Shown here: positions 1 to 9,664 of the stretch, in pieces
Numbering within the stretch: the stretch's first letter is position 1
How the letters are laid out: every line of letters starts with the position of its first letter
NCBI GenBank assembly: GCA_902580945.1
Contig: CACHML010000009.1
Coordinates: 1-58,673 of the forward strand
Source: an uncultured Pelagibacteraceae bacterium
GTDB lineage: Bacteria; Pseudomonadota; Alphaproteobacteria; Pelagibacterales; Pelagibacteraceae
Length of the DNA: 58,673 nt
Reading direction: 5' to 3'
The notes under the pieces: model-generated
What the model was told of the DNA's origin: nothing
Seen by the model: the letters and a program-made list of their open reading frames with translations, nothing else
Databases searched by the model: none
Translations under genes and position numbers: made by a program

Positions 1-2
1 TG

Positions 3-65
3 ATAGGTGGTGCATCTACTAATGAAAAAATATTTATTGATATAATAAAAAAATCAATTAATTAA
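3..65 (+). CDS. tpiA: triose-phosphate isomerase, C-terminal end (partial)
   Basis: Only the last 20 codons are present, running in from the left edge and ending with TAA at 63-65. The peptide begins IGGASTNEKIFIDII, matching the phosphate-binding loop (GGAS) and final helix of triose-phosphate isomerase, which interconverts dihydroxyacetone phosphate and glyceraldehyde 3-phosphate. Its place directly before secG and pyrG is the usual alphaproteobacterial order. With so few residues the call rests on the GGAS motif plus context. Confidence 0.72.
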   Translation: MGGASTNEKIFIDIIKKSIN

Positions 66-70
66 GCGTC

Positions 71-373
71 GTGGAAAACATACTTTTAATTATAAATATA
101 ATATTAGCAGCAATACTTGTTTTGCTTGTCTTGTTCCAAAAATCTGAAGGTGGAGCCCTTGGAATTGGCGTTTCTCAAGATAGTTTTATGTTTTCTAGAT
201 CAGCTGGAAACTTTATGACTAAAGCAACAGCAATTGTTGCAACATTATTCATAATTTGTAGTCTAGGATTGACAATAATTTCAAGAGGAGAACTTCCCTC
301 AAATACGTCTGTAATTGATAAAATCGAGGAAAATGAAGACGATACTCCAAAATTACCCGAAAATAATAATTAA
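71..373 (+). CDS. secG: preprotein translocase subunit SecG
   Basis: A 100-residue protein with a hydrophobic N-terminal helix (about residues 3-22), the conserved loop GGALGIG (about 27-33), and a second membrane helix (about 52-70), followed by an acidic, low-complexity tail. This is the two-helix layout of SecG, the accessory subunit that aids SecA-driven export through SecYEG in the inner membrane. The start is GTG at 71, five bases after the tpiA stop; no clear Shine-Dalgarno is visible, which fits translation coupled to tpiA. The acidic C-terminal tail is poorly conserved in the family. Confidence 0.93.
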   Translation: MENILLIINIILAAILVLLVLFQKSEGGALGIGVSQDSFMFSRSAGNFMTKATAIVATLFIICSLGLTIISRGELPSNTSVIDKIEENEDDTPKLPENNN

Positions 374-413
374 TACTTTTATTTTTATAATTCATTGGCT
401 ATAACATAATTCC

Positions 414-2036
414 ATGGCGCGATATATTTTTGTCACTGGCGGCGTGGTTTCATCACTCGGTAAGGGGTTATCATCAGCTTCACTTGGTTATTTACTTAGA
501 TCACAAGGTTATAAAGTCAGGATAAGAAAAATGGATCCTTATTTAAATGTTGATCCAGGTACAATGAGTCCATTTCAACATGGTGAAGTTTTTGTAACCG
601 ATGATGGTGCTGAAACTGATTTAGATTTAGGACATTATGAAAGATTTACTAATATATCAGCAAAACAATCTGATAACATAACAACAGGCAGAATATACAG
701 TGAAATAATTAAAAAAGAGAGACTAGGTGGCTATCTAGGAAAAACTGTTCAAGTAATTCCTCATGTAACAGATGGAATAAAAGAGTTTATTAAAAAAGAT
801 ATTACAAATGAAGATTTTGTTATTTGTGAAATTGGAGGAACTGTAGGCGATATCGAAAGTTTACCATTTTTAGAGGCTATAAGACAATTTTCAAATGATA
901 TTGGAAGATCAAAATCTTTATTTATCCACCTAACTTTTGTTCCTTTTTTAAAATCATCAGATGAAATTAAGACAAAACCAACTCAGCATTCAGTAAAAGA
1001 GTTAAGAAGTATAGGAATTCAACCTGATATAGTTATCTGTAGATCTCAACAATCTATTCCTTTAGATCAAAGAAGAAAAATATCTTTATTTTGTAATGTA
1101 GATATCGACAATGTTATCGAAACAGTTGATGTAAAAACTATTTATGAGGCTCCAATAAGTTTTTTTAATCAAAAATTAGACACGCAAGTATTAAAATTTT
1201 TTAAAATTAAATCCAAAAAAAGACCAAACTTATTACCTTGGAAAAAAATAACTGATATTGTTCTAAATACAAAAAAAATAGTTAATATTGCAATAATTGG
1301 AAAATATGTAAATCTTAAAGATGCTTACAAGTCTCTAGATGAAGCTCTTACTCATGGAGGAATATCTAATAAAATTAAGGTAAATTTAGTTAGAATTGAA
1401 TCGGATAAACTTAGATCAAATGAAATAAAATCTAAGTTAAAAAATGTTTCAGGAATTTTGATACCTGGCGGATTTGGCAAGAGAGGCACAGAAGGAAAGA
1501 TAGAAGCTATTAAATTTGCAAGACAAAAAAAAATACCTTTTTTAGGAATTTGTTTTGGAATGCAAATGGCAATGGTTGAATTTGCTAGAAATATATTAAA
1601 AATTAAAAAAGCTGGATCTAGCGAGTTAGACAAGAAATGCTTCCCAGTAGTTGGATTAATTGATGAATGGAGTAAAGATGGAAAAGTTATAAAAGGTACT
1701 GACAAGAATCTTGGAGGAACAATGAGATTAGGTCTTTATGAAGCTAAGTTGAGAAATAATTCTGCCATAAAAAAAGTCTATAAATCCAATGTAATTAATG
1801 AGAGACATAGACATCGGTATGAGGTCAATATTAACTTAATGCATAAATTTGAAAAAAAAGGTTTGATATTTTCAGGAATTTCTCCAGATAATAAATTACC
1901 TGAAATAATTGAATTAAAAAATCATCCATGGTTCATTGGTGTTCAATTTCATCCAGAATTTAAATCTAGACCTTTAAATCCTCATCCACTATTCTCATCA
2001 TTTATTAAAGCTGCAAAATCTTTTAATGGAAAATAA
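414..2036 (+). CDS. pyrG: CTP synthase (glutamine-hydrolysing)
   Basis: A 540-residue enzyme converting UTP, ATP and glutamine to CTP, the last step of pyrimidine nucleotide synthesis. The N-terminal synthase domain starts with the signature [14 protein letters not shown]. The C-terminal class I glutaminase domain has its nucleophile at Cys380 (GICFGMQ) and the catalytic pair His513/Glu515 in QFHPEF. Length is normal for the family (about 540). It ends 11 bases inside kdsA, so the two are translationally coupled. Confidence 0.98.
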   Translation: MARYIFVTGGVVSSLGKGLSSASLGYLLRSQGYKVRIRKMDPYLNVDPGTMSPFQHGEVFVTDDGAETDLDLGHYERFTNISAKQSDNITTGRIYSEIIKKERLGGYLGKTVQVIPHVTDGIKEFIKKDITNEDFVICEIGGTVGDIESLPFLEAIRQFSNDIGRSKSLFIHLTFVPFLKSSDEIKTKPTQHSVKELRSIGIQPDIVICRSQQSIPLDQRRKISLFCNVDIDNVIETVDVKTIYEAPISFFNQKLDTQVLKFFKIKSKKRPNLLPWKKITDIVLNTKKIVNIAIIGKYVNLKDAYKSLDEALTHGGISNKIKVNLVRIESDKLRSNEIKSKLKNVSGILIPGGFGKRGTEGKIEAIKFARQKKIPFLGICFGMQMAMVEFARNILKIKKAGSSELDKKCFPVVGLIDEWSKDGKVIKGTDKNLGGTMRLGLYEAKLRNNSAIKKVYKSNVINERHRHRYEVNINLMHKFEKKGLIFSGISPDNKLPEIIELKNHPWFIGVQFHPEFKSRPLNPHPLFSSFIKAAKSFNGK

Positions 2037-2850
2037 AGTAATAAATTGTAATGGTATAAAGATTTCAAACAAAAATAAAATTTGTTTAATATCAGGGCCT
2101 TGCCAACTTGAAACAGAGCAACATGCATTAGATATGGCTGGTAAAATTAAAGAGATTACAACAAAATATAATATTGGTTTTATTTATAAAACCTCCTTCG
2201 ACAAAGCAAATAGAACAAGTCTTAAAGGAAAAAGAGGTGCAGGAATAAATAATTCTTTACCTGTTTTTGATAGAATAAAAAAAGATATAAACGTACCTGT
2301 TCTTACTGATATACATAATGAAGAACAATGTTCTATAGTTGCACCTCATGTAGATGTACTTCAAATTCCAGCTTTTCTTTGTAGACAAACAGACTTGTTA
2401 ATTGCAGCAGCAAAAACAAATAAAATTATTAATGTAAAGAAAGGCCAATTTCTTGCTCCTTGGGATATGGTCAATGTAACAAAAAAAATTTCAGAAAGTG
2501 GGAATGAAAATATTTTAGTTACAGAGAGAGGCGCTAGCTTTGGTTATAATACATTAGTATCAGATATGAGATCTATTCCTATTATGGCTAAGAATGGTTA
2601 TCCGGTAGTGTTTGACGGAACTCACTCAGTTCAACAGCCTGGTGGTCTAGGTGAAAAAAGTGGTGGTCAGAGAGAATTTGTTGAATATATATCGAGAGCA
2701 GCAACTGCCGTAGGCATAGCAGCTATTTTTTTAGAAACTCACCAAGACCCAGATAATGCTCCATCTGATGGTCCCAATATGGTACCTTTAAACAAATTAG
2801 ATGAGCTAATTAATCAAATTGTTGAAATTGATAATTTAGTTAAGAAATAA
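2026..2850 (+). CDS. kdsA: 3-deoxy-D-manno-octulosonate 8-phosphate synthase
   Basis: A 274-residue KDO8P synthase, which condenses phosphoenolpyruvate and arabinose 5-phosphate to make the KDO sugar of the lipopolysaccharide inner core. Recognisable motifs are ISGPCQLE near the start, [12 protein letters not shown] around residue 55 (substrate-binding loop), GQFLAPWDM, and [12 protein letters not shown]. The start ATG overlaps the end of pyrG by 11 bases; eno follows after 3 bases. Its presence indicates a Gram-negative envelope with KDO-containing LPS. PEP made by the next gene, enolase, is a substrate. Confidence 0.97.
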   Translation: MENKVINCNGIKISNKNKICLISGPCQLETEQHALDMAGKIKEITTKYNIGFIYKTSFDKANRTSLKGKRGAGINNSLPVFDRIKKDINVPVLTDIHNEEQCSIVAPHVDVLQIPAFLCRQTDLLIAAAKTNKIINVKKGQFLAPWDMVNVTKKISESGNENILVTERGASFGYNTLVSDMRSIPIMAKNGYPVVFDGTHSVQQPGGLGEKSGGQREFVEYISRAATAVGIAAIFLETHQDPDNAPSDGPNMVPLNKLDELINQIVEIDNLVKK

Positions 2851-2853
2851 TAA

Positions 2854-4113
2854 ATGAGTAAAATCAAACGAGTCGTTGCAAGACAGGTATATGACAGCAG
2901 AGGAAATCCTACTATAGAAGCTGAAGTATTTTCCAATAGTATAAGCGCATCTGCAATATGTCCATCAGGAGCATCAACCGGCACATTCGAAGCTTACGAA
3001 AAAAGGGACAAAACAAATAAAAAATATTTAGGAAAAAGTGTCTTGATACCAGTTTCAACTGTAAACAAATTAATTTCAAAAAAATTAAAAAATCAAAATG
3101 TTCATGATCAAGAGAGAATAGATAGTATTCTAATCAAATTAGATGGCACTAAACAAAAAACTAAATTAGGCGCAAACACAATATTAGCTGTGTCAATGGC
3201 TGCAAAAAAACTCTCAGCAAAAGTTAAAAAAATACCATTATATAAAAACTTTATAGTGAAAAAAAACTTCAGACTTCCTTTTCCATTAATGAATATTATA
3301 AATGGGGGAGCACATGCAGATAACGGTCTTAGAATTCAAGAATTTATGATTAGACCTGATAAAGCAAGATCTTTTAATGATGCTGTCCGAATGTGTTTTT
3401 TGGTAATTAACAATTTAAAAAAATTACTTAAAAAAGCTGGTCATTCTATTAATGTTGGTGACGAAGGAGGTTTTGCACCAATTATAAGTGACAATGAAAA
3501 TGCACTCAAACTTATTGTTAAAGCAATCAAAAAATCTGGTTTTAAAAACGGTAAAGATATATCTATTTGTTTAGATGTGGCAGCAAATGAATTAGTAAAA
3601 AAAGGAAAATACTCAATTCACTCTAAAAAATATATTAGTGTTGATAGTTCAATAAATAAATATTTAAATTTGATAAAAAAATATCAGATTAAATCTATAG
3701 AGGACCCATTTGGTGAAGATGATTGGAAAGCGTGGACTAAATTTTTAAATAAATCTAAAAATAAAACACAAATTGTAGGAGATGATCTATTTGTTACTAA
3801 TCTTGAGAGATTAAAAGTAGGTTTTCTAAATTTATCAGCAAATAGTATTTTGATAAAATTGAATCAAATTGGAACTGTTACTGAAACTTTAGAAGTAATT
3901 AAATTTGCTCAATTGATAGGTTTTAATACAATTATTTCTCACAGATCAGGTGATACCGAAGATACATTTATTGCAGATTTAGCAGTAGGCACAAACTCAA
4001 ATCAGATCAAAACTGGTTCTTTAGCAAGATCAGAAAGAATAGCTAAATATAATCAATTAATACGTATTGAAGAAGATCTTGGTAGATCTGCAAAAATGAA
4101 TAAAATTAATTAA
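2854..4113 (+). CDS. eno: enolase (phosphopyruvate hydratase)
   Basis: A 419-residue glycolytic enzyme interconverting 2-phosphoglycerate and phosphoenolpyruvate. N-terminal motif ARQVYDSRGNPTIE, the mobile loop GASTG, MNIINGGAHADN, the catalytic glutamates in GDEGGFAP, metal ligands in CLDVAANE and EDPFGEDDW, the catalytic lysine in LIKLNQIGT, and SHRSGDTED are all present. It sits three bases after kdsA and overlaps ftsB by one base, so secG to lipA looks like a single transcription unit. Confidence 0.98.
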   Translation: MSKIKRVVARQVYDSRGNPTIEAEVFSNSISASAICPSGASTGTFEAYEKRDKTNKKYLGKSVLIPVSTVNKLISKKLKNQNVHDQERIDSILIKLDGTKQKTKLGANTILAVSMAAKKLSAKVKKIPLYKNFIVKKNFRLPFPLMNIINGGAHADNGLRIQEFMIRPDKARSFNDAVRMCFLVINNLKKLLKKAGHSINVGDEGGFAPIISDNENALKLIVKAIKKSGFKNGKDISICLDVAANELVKKGKYSIHSKKYISVDSSINKYLNLIKKYQIKSIEDPFGEDDWKAWTKFLNKSKNKTQIVGDDLFVTNLERLKVGFLNLSANSILIKLNQIGTVTETLEVIKFAQLIGFNTIISHRSGDTEDTFIADLAVGTNSNQIKTGSLARSERIAKYNQLIRIEEDLGRSAKMNKIN

Positions 4114-4415
4114 TGTTAGATAAATTAAAAAAAAACTATTTTATTCTTATTATTACATTTCTGTTTATATATTTCTTCTTTAATTTGTTAGACGGTGAAA
4201 GAGGTTTAATTTCATATATCGAAAAAAAAGATATATACGAACAACTTCAAAATGATCATAATGTCTTGGTTAATAAAATTGCTGATTTAGAGCATAAAAA
4301 TTCACTTTTAACAGATAATATAGACTTAGATTACATAGAAATATTAATTAGAGAAAAGTTTTTATTTGGAAAAGAAGGTGAGACTACCTATATAATAAAG
4401 GACAATGGAAACTAA
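4113..4415 (+). CDS. ftsB: septum formation initiator FtsB/DivIC family protein
   Basis: A 100-residue bitopic membrane protein: a short lysine-containing cytoplasmic end, one membrane helix (about 9-27), then a periplasmic coiled coil (about 38-70) with leucines at heptad spacing, then a short globular end. This is the build of FtsB/DivIC, which links FtsL and FtsQ in the division complex. A gene of this family directly after eno is standard in proteobacteria. Sequence conservation is low in the family, so the call leans on architecture and position. It overlaps eno by one base and lipA by 11. Confidence 0.83.
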   Translation: MLDKLKKNYFILIITFLFIYFFFNLLDGERGLISYIEKKDIYEQLQNDHNVLVNKIADLEHKNSLLTDNIDLDYIEILIREKFLFGKEGETTYIIKDNGN

Positions 4416-5337
4416 AAATAGACCAAGACATCCAGAAAAAGTAAACAAGCCTATAAATCCTATTAAAAAAAAACCTGAGTGGATTAGATCGAAGCTTTTA
4501 AATAGTAAGGAATTTTTTTTAACCAAGACTGTTGTTAATAAGGACAACCTAGTAACTGTTTGTCAGGAAGCAAACTGTCCCAATATAACTGAATGTTGGA
4601 GCAAAAGACATGCAACTTTAATGATAATGGGTGATACATGCACAAGAGCCTGTGCTTTTTGTGATGTTAAAACTGGGAAACCAGAAAAACTAGATGAATT
4701 AGAACCTATTAAAATAGCCAATGCAGTGAGTAAATTAAATCTAAGACACGTAGTAATAACCTCAGTAGATAGAGATGATCTTCCTGATGGAGGCTCAAAT
4801 CATTTTCATGACGTTATTGTTGCAACAAGAAAAAAAAATCCAAAAACAACAATTGAAGTGCTTACACCTGACTTTTTAAGAAAAGGAAAGGCTTATGAAA
4901 GAGTTTTAGAGGCAAATCCTGATGTATTTAATCACAACATTGAAACTGTACCAAGTCTTTATGTAAAAGTAAGACCTGGAGCGAGATATTTTGCATCATT
5001 GGAACTTTTAAAAAATTCCAAAAAATATAATAAAGACGTTTTTACAAAATCAGGAATTATGGTCGGATTTGGAGAAACAAAAGAAGAAATAATACAAGTT
5101 ATGGATGATTTGAGATCAGCAGAAGTTGATTTTTTGACAATTGGTCAATATTTGCAACCATCAGTTAAACATTTTCCTTTGAATAGATATTACCATCCAG
5201 ATGAGTTTCAAGAATTAGGAAAAATAGCTAAAGCGAAGGGATTTTTATTAGTATCTTCATCTCCTTTAACTAGATCATCATATCATGCAGATGAAGATTT
5301 TATTAAATTAAAAAATAATATAAAAAATATTAATTAA
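4405..5337 (+). CDS. lipA: lipoyl synthase
   Basis: A 310-residue radical-SAM enzyme that inserts two sulfurs into protein-bound octanoyl groups to make lipoate for 2-oxoacid dehydrogenases and glycine cleavage. Both iron-sulfur sites are visible: the auxiliary cluster cysteines C53, C58 and C64 ([12 protein letters not shown]) and the radical-SAM cysteines C79, C83 and C86 (CTRACAFC). The near-C-terminal RSSYHADE motif supplies the conserved serine ligand. The start ATG lies within the end of ftsB. The pyruvate dehydrogenase genes often found between ftsB and lipA in alphaproteobacteria are absent here. Confidence 0.97.
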   Translation: METKNRPRHPEKVNKPINPIKKKPEWIRSKLLNSKEFFLTKTVVNKDNLVTVCQEANCPNITECWSKRHATLMIMGDTCTRACAFCDVKTGKPEKLDELEPIKIANAVSKLNLRHVVITSVDRDDLPDGGSNHFHDVIVATRKKNPKTTIEVLTPDFLRKGKAYERVLEANPDVFNHNIETVPSLYVKVRPGARYFASLELLKNSKKYNKDVFTKSGIMVGFGETKEEIIQVMDDLRSAEVDFLTIGQYLQPSVKHFPLNRYYHPDEFQELGKIAKAKGFLLVSSSPLTRSSYHADEDFIKLKNNIKNIN

Positions 5338-5774
5338 TGCCTAAAGCATCAGTTAAGAGATTAATTGATAATAAAAAGGATAAGTTAATTGACTTTGTTT
5401 TAGATATTGAAAAATATCCTGAGTTTGTTCCTTTCTGTGAAGGATCAAAAGTATATGAAAGAAAACAAAAAGGAGATCTCACATTTATTATTGCTGATCT
5501 TACGATAGGTAAAGGCCCTTTTGTAGATACTTACAAAAGCGATGTGAAATTCAATAAGAAAGAAGATACAATCTTTGTCACCAATATTGATGGTCCTTTA
5601 AATTATTTAGAAAATAATTGGAAATTTGTTGAAAAAGGAGAATTAACAGAAGTTACATTTGATGTTGATTTTGAAATTAAAAATAAATTTTTAAATATTC
5701 TTATGACAAAATCATTTCAATTTGGTCTTGATAAAATTGCTGATGCATTTCAGAAAAGAGCTGAAAGTTTATAA
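5337..5774 (+). CDS. COQ10/RatA-type START-domain protein (ubiquinone-binding chaperone family)
   Basis: A 145-residue single-domain protein of the polyketide cyclase/START fold. The segment DFVLDIEKYPEFVPFC near residues 20-35 is the family hallmark. Members bind ubiquinone or related lipids and support its delivery to the respiratory chain (Coq10); the E. coli homologue RatA has also been linked to ribosome association. It overlaps lipA by one base, the same lipA-coq10 pairing as in other alphaproteobacteria. It is the last gene of the rightward cluster and faces the cinA-type gene tail to tail, 13 bases apart. Confidence 0.87.
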   Translation: MPKASVKRLIDNKKDKLIDFVLDIEKYPEFVPFCEGSKVYERKQKGDLTFIIADLTIGKGPFVDTYKSDVKFNKKEDTIFVTNIDGPLNYLENNWKFVEKGELTEVTFDVDFEIKNKFLNILMTKSFQFGLDKIADAFQKRAESL

Positions 5775-5787
5775 TATTTAAAAAAAT

Positions 5788-6258
5788 TCATATAGTATTC
5801 AAAATCATTTTAAGAGCCTCTTTTACTGTAGCTTTTTGAATTGAAATTCTCCTTTTATTTTTAAATAAATTTTTTCTGATAATTGTTTTCTCACCTTTTT
5901 TTAAACCTATAAAAACTAATCCGACTGGTTTTTCTTTAGTTCCACCATTTGGTCCAGCTACACCTGTAATAGAAATTGATATATTTGACTTACTAATTCT
6001 ACTTAAATTTTTGACCATCGATAAACATGTTTCGTAGCTTACGGCCCCATATTTTGTAATAGTTCTTTTTGGCACTTTAAGTACTTTTAACTTTGCATTA
6101 TTTGAATAAGTTACTAATCCCAAATTAAAAACTTTAGAAGATCCACTTATTGAAGTTATGCTACTTGCTAAAAGCCCTCCAGTACATGACTCAGCAAATG
6201 ATATTGTAAGTTTTTTTTTAGTTAATAATTTTATAATCTTTAAAGATAAATTATTCAT
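5788..6258 (-). CDS. CinA C-terminal-type nicotinamide-nucleotide amidohydrolase (PncC family)
   Basis: A 156-residue protein consisting only of the CinA C-terminal domain: SFAESCTGGLLAS near the N-terminus, GLVTYSNNAK, ISITGVAGPNGGTKEKPVG and VFIGL. The family deamidates NMN to nicotinate mononucleotide, recycling the by-product of bacterial DNA ligase. I place the start at the ATG at 6258, which overlaps the pgpA stop in an ATGA arrangement. A longer reading to 6312 adds an 18-residue cysteine-rich stretch encoded inside pgpA and is unlikely. The molybdopterin-like N-terminal domain of full CinA is absent. Confidence 0.88.
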   Translation of the reverse strand: MNNLSLKIIKLLTKKKLTISFAESCTGGLLASSITSISGSSKVFNLGLVTYSNNAKLKVLKVPKRTITKYGAVSYETCLSMVKNLSRISKSNISISITGVAGPNGGTKEKPVGLVFIGLKKGEKTIIRKNLFKNKRRISIQKATVKEALKMILNTI

Positions 6259-6749
6259 GTCGTAATAATCATGTAAAAGACAAGAATAGCTACAACATAC
6301 AAACCAGCACAAACATCGTCCATTATTACACCAAAACTATTTTTAAAATTTCTATCGTAGTAACTTACCGGGTAGGGTTTTGCGATGTCAAAAATTCTAA
6401 ATAATATAAACATTATGAAATAAAATGTAAGCGTTCTTGCTGGATTTGATGGTTCATTGTGAGCAATTTCATAAAGACAAATTGGAATTGATTGGCCAAT
6501 AAATTCGTCAATAACAACTTCTTTAGGATCCTTGTTTGTTAAGTCTTTGATAAATAAATTTACTGAAAATATTGAAATTATAAAAATAGCTCCCAAAAAA
6601 AATAAAAATTTATCAACTGAAATTGAAAGTATATGAAATAATATATATAACACAATAACTGTAATTAATGATGCATAACTTCCAGGTATTCTTGGAAGCT
6701 TACCAATTCCAAACATAGTGACAAATAATGAATTAATTGTTTTAAACAT
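6255..6749 (-). CDS. pgpA: phosphatidylglycerophosphatase A
   Basis: A 164-residue inner-membrane enzyme that dephosphorylates phosphatidylglycerophosphate to phosphatidylglycerol. The N-terminal GIGKLPRIPGSYASL, the acidic motif VVIDEFIGQSI near residue 78, and the C-terminal GVIMDDVCAGLYV are family signatures; the latter two carry the acidic residues thought to bind metal. Four hydrophobic segments are seen. It overlaps ispDF upstream by 8 bases and the cinA-type gene downstream by 4, so these three form a leftward operon. Confidence 0.93.
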   Translation of the reverse strand: MFKTINSLFVTMFGIGKLPRIPGSYASLITVIVLYILFHILSISVDKFLFFLGAIFIISIFSVNLFIKDLTNKDPKEVVIDEFIGQSIPICLYEIAHNEPSNPARTLTFYFIMFILFRIFDIAKPYPVSYYDRNFKNSFGVIMDDVCAGLYVVAILVFYMIITT

Positions 6750-7848
6750 AATAATTTAATGAAACTATAGTTTCACAAGCTATCGCTTTTTCCTTTCCAA
6801 TTAAACCTAATCTTTCAACAGTTTTACCTTTTAAATTAATTTGATTTTTATTTATGTAGAGTAAATTGGATAATGAATTTATAATTTTTTTTCTAAATTT
6901 TGATACTCTTGGTTTTTCACAAATTAAATTAATATCTATGTTGTTTATAAAATATCCTTCCCTATCCAAAGTTTTTAAAATGGGTGACAGCATATTAGGT
7001 GATCTTATATTTTTAAACTTGATTTTATTACTTGGAAAAAGTGTTCCAATATCTTTTTTTCTCATTGCACCAAGCAGTCCATCAATTATAGCATGTATTA
7101 TAACATCACCGTCCGAATGACCTTGAAGACCTGAATGGAAAGGAATTTGTTTACCACCAAGATATAATTTTTTATTTTTTATCAATCTGTGAATATCAAA
7201 ACCTATGCCATAAAAACTTTTAACATTTAATTTTTTCAAGTCAGATTTTATAGTTATTTTAAAATTATCTTTTTCACCTTTAATAAATTTTACTTCCTGG
7301 TTATTATTTAGGAATAATGAAGCTTCATCTGTAACATTCAGGGTGTTTATTTTACTAAGATTAAATAGAGTTTTAAAATCAAAACATTGTGGTGTTTGAG
7401 TAAAGAGTAAATTATCTCTTTCTAAATTCTTCACTCTATTTTTTATTTTATATTTTATTGAATTGTCAGTTTTTAAAAAAGGCACGACTGCTTTATTATT
7501 TTTTAAACTTGAATTAAGTCTTTTTAATAATTTAATTGAAAAATTTGGACGTGCAGCGTCATGAATAAAAACATTTTTAAATTTCTTATTTTTAATAAAA
7601 TTTAATGCATTTTGAGATGATTGATGTCTTTCTTTGCCTCCTTTGATAACTTTTATGCATTTATTATTAATTTTTTTTATGGGCTTATTTGATACAATTA
7701 ATATTGATTTAAATAATTTTGAGTTTATAGCTTTATTGACTGAGTGCATAAATAAGGGTTTATTTTTATAATTAATAAATTGTTTTGGATTTTTTGATTT
7801 AAACCTCTTACCTTTGCCAGCGGCTAGTAGTATAAAACAATTACTCAT
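6742..7848 (-). CDS. ispDF: bifunctional IspD/IspF, MEP-pathway isoprenoid enzyme
   Basis: A 368-residue fusion. Residues 1 to about 210 are IspD (CDP-methylerythritol synthesis): LLAAGKGKRF nucleotide loop, and IHDAARP, VTDEASL. Residues about 212-368 are IspF (MEcPP synthase): GIGFDIHRL metal-binding Asp-X-His, GHSDGDVIIHAI, DIGTLFPSN. The two enzymes catalyse non-adjacent steps, and the fusion is common in alpha- and epsilonproteobacteria. It reads divergently from ntrY with only 37 bases between the starts, so both promoters must lie in or near that gap. Confidence 0.96.
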   Translation of the reverse strand: MSNCFILLAAGKGKRFKSKNPKQFINYKNKPLFMHSVNKAINSKLFKSILIVSNKPIKKINNKCIKVIKGGKERHQSSQNALNFIKNKKFKNVFIHDAARPNFSIKLLKRLNSSLKNNKAVVPFLKTDNSIKYKIKNRVKNLERDNLLFTQTPQCFDFKTLFNLSKINTLNVTDEASLFLNNNQEVKFIKGEKDNFKITIKSDLKKLNVKSFYGIGFDIHRLIKNKKLYLGGKQIPFHSGLQGHSDGDVIIHAIIDGLLGAMRKKDIGTLFPSNKIKFKNIRSPNMLSPILKTLDREGYFINNIDINLICEKPRVSKFRKKIINSLSNLLYINKNQINLKGKTVERLGLIGKEKAIACETIVSLNYYV

Positions 7849-7885
7849 GGTTATTATATATTTTTTTGTATTATATTTTTAAATT

Positions 7886-9664
7886 ATGTTTGCTTTGTTA
7901 AAAAGAAATTTGTTTATCATAACTATATTTATATTAACTATTTCATTAGCTTTTCTTACATTTTTAACTTTTATTAATAAAAGCTTTATTAAACTTAGCG
8001 AGGATAATCTTGAAATACTTCTATTTTCAAACATTATTTTGGTTCTGATTTTTTTTATATTAATATTTATTGATATAAAAAACTCAATCAAGAATAATAT
8101 TAATGTTAGCGGATCAATTGCTAATAGAAAATATATAATTTCATTCGCACTTTTCACCTTAATACCATCTTTGCTAATTGCCATATTCTCTTTATTTATT
8201 TTTTCTTTTGCACTAGACAAATATTTTGACAAGAAAATAACGTCTGCAGTTAACAATTCTTATGAAATTGCTAAAAATTATGTTGATGAAAAAAGAAATA
8301 AAATTGAATCTGAAATTGTACTAATAGCATTTGATTTAAATAAATATTCAGACTTGTACGTATCTAACCCAAAAAGATTTCAAGTTATATTAAATACTCA
8401 AAGATTCTTAAGAGATATTGACCAATTACATTTGATTGATGAAAAAGGTGAATTAATTTTGTCAGCTGCTAATTCTTCTTACAAAAAAATTGAGGACAAA
8501 GCTATGCAAATGGTTAAAAATGATGAAAGACCTTTAAAAATAATAAATACATTTGAAAATAAATCAGCTGCCGTTGTTAGACTTACAAATTTTGATAATA
8601 CTTTTTTATATGTCGTTAAATTTATTGATAAAAATATTTCAAACTATTTGATTAAGTCTGAAGAAGCAGTTAATTTTTACTATACTGTTGAAAATCAAAA
8701 TTTAGGAATCAGAATATCTTTTGCTATAATCTATGTTACATTAGTAACATTATTACTATTTCTATCAATTACTATTGCTATAAGATTTTCATCTCGATTT
8801 TTTGTTTCAATTAATAATTTAATCACTGCATCTGAAAATATTGGTAAAGGAAATCTTGATACAAAAGTACCAGATTTAAAAGCAGATATTGAAATGGAGA
8901 AACTAAACAAAAATTTTAATTCAATGATTGAAAGATTGAAAAATCAACAAGAGAAATTGCTAACGAATGAAAGACACGAGGCTTGGGAAAATGTTGCAAG
9001 AAAACTAGCTCATGAGATTAAAAACCCTTTAACACCTATTCAATTGACTATCGATAACCTTAAAACAAAATATCTTCCAAAAGTTGAAAAAGATAAGCAA
9101 GAAAAATATTTAAATAATCTTAAAACTATACTGAAACAAATTAAGCAAATTGAAAATTTAGTGAATGAATTTTCAGATTTTGCAAGAATGCCAAAACCAT
9201 TGTTTAAAGAAAACAACCTCAATCTAGTAATCAAAGAAAATATAAATTTAGTTAATAAATTCGATAATTCTATAAAGATTAGATTAGTTAATCATTTATC
9301 AAAAGAAGTGATTCTTAAATTTGATAATGAACAATTTAATAGGTTGTTTTTTAACTTAATTAAGAATTCCGTTGAAAGTATTCAAGAAAAAGTAGAAAAA
9401 GATAATAAAACAGACAAAAATATACTTATAGAAATTCGACAAAGAAGAGATTATATAAATATAAACGTTTTTGATACTGGAATAGGATTTAAAAATAAAC
9501 AAACAAAAGATATAATTAAACCTTATTTTACAACTAAAGAAAAAGGAACAGGATTAGGATTATCAATTGTAGATAAAATCATAAGTGATCATGAAGGATC
9601 AATAAAATTTTTAAACCATAAAAAAGGCGCAAAAATTCAAATTATAATTCCATATAAAATATAA
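7886..9664 (+). CDS. ntrY: sensor histidine kinase, NtrY-like
   Basis: A 592-residue membrane sensor kinase. Two or three helices occupy roughly residues 7-110, a periplasmic sensing region extends to about 280, then comes another helix (about 280-305), a HAMP segment, the HisKA box with the phosphorylated His376 (KLAHEIKNPLTPIQ), an N box (LIKNSVES) and G boxes (DTGIGF, KGTGLGLSIV). It overlaps the downstream NtrX-type regulator by one base. In alphaproteobacteria NtrYX has been tied to nitrogen metabolism, redox and envelope control; the signal here cannot be told from sequence. Confidence 0.9.
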   Translation: MFALLKRNLFIITIFILTISLAFLTFLTFINKSFIKLSEDNLEILLFSNIILVLIFFILIFIDIKNSIKNNINVSGSIANRKYIISFALFTLIPSLLIAIFSLFIFSFALDKYFDKKITSAVNNSYEIAKNYVDEKRNKIESEIVLIAFDLNKYSDLYVSNPKRFQVILNTQRFLRDIDQLHLIDEKGELILSAANSSYKKIEDKAMQMVKNDERPLKIINTFENKSAAVVRLTNFDNTFLYVVKFIDKNISNYLIKSEEAVNFYYTVENQNLGIRISFAIIYVTLVTLLLFLSITIAIRFSSRFFVSINNLITASENIGKGNLDTKVPDLKADIEMEKLNKNFNSMIERLKNQQEKLLTNERHEAWENVARKLAHEIKNPLTPIQLTIDNLKTKYLPKVEKDKQEKYLNNLKTILKQIKQIENLVNEFSDFARMPKPLFKENNLNLVIKENINLVNKFDNSIKIRLVNHLSKEVILKFDNEQFNRLFFNLIKNSVESIQEKVEKDNKTDKNILIEIRQRRDYININVFDTGIGFKNKQTKDIIKPYFTTKEKGTGLGLSIVDKIISDHEGSIKFLNHKKGAKIQIIIPYKI

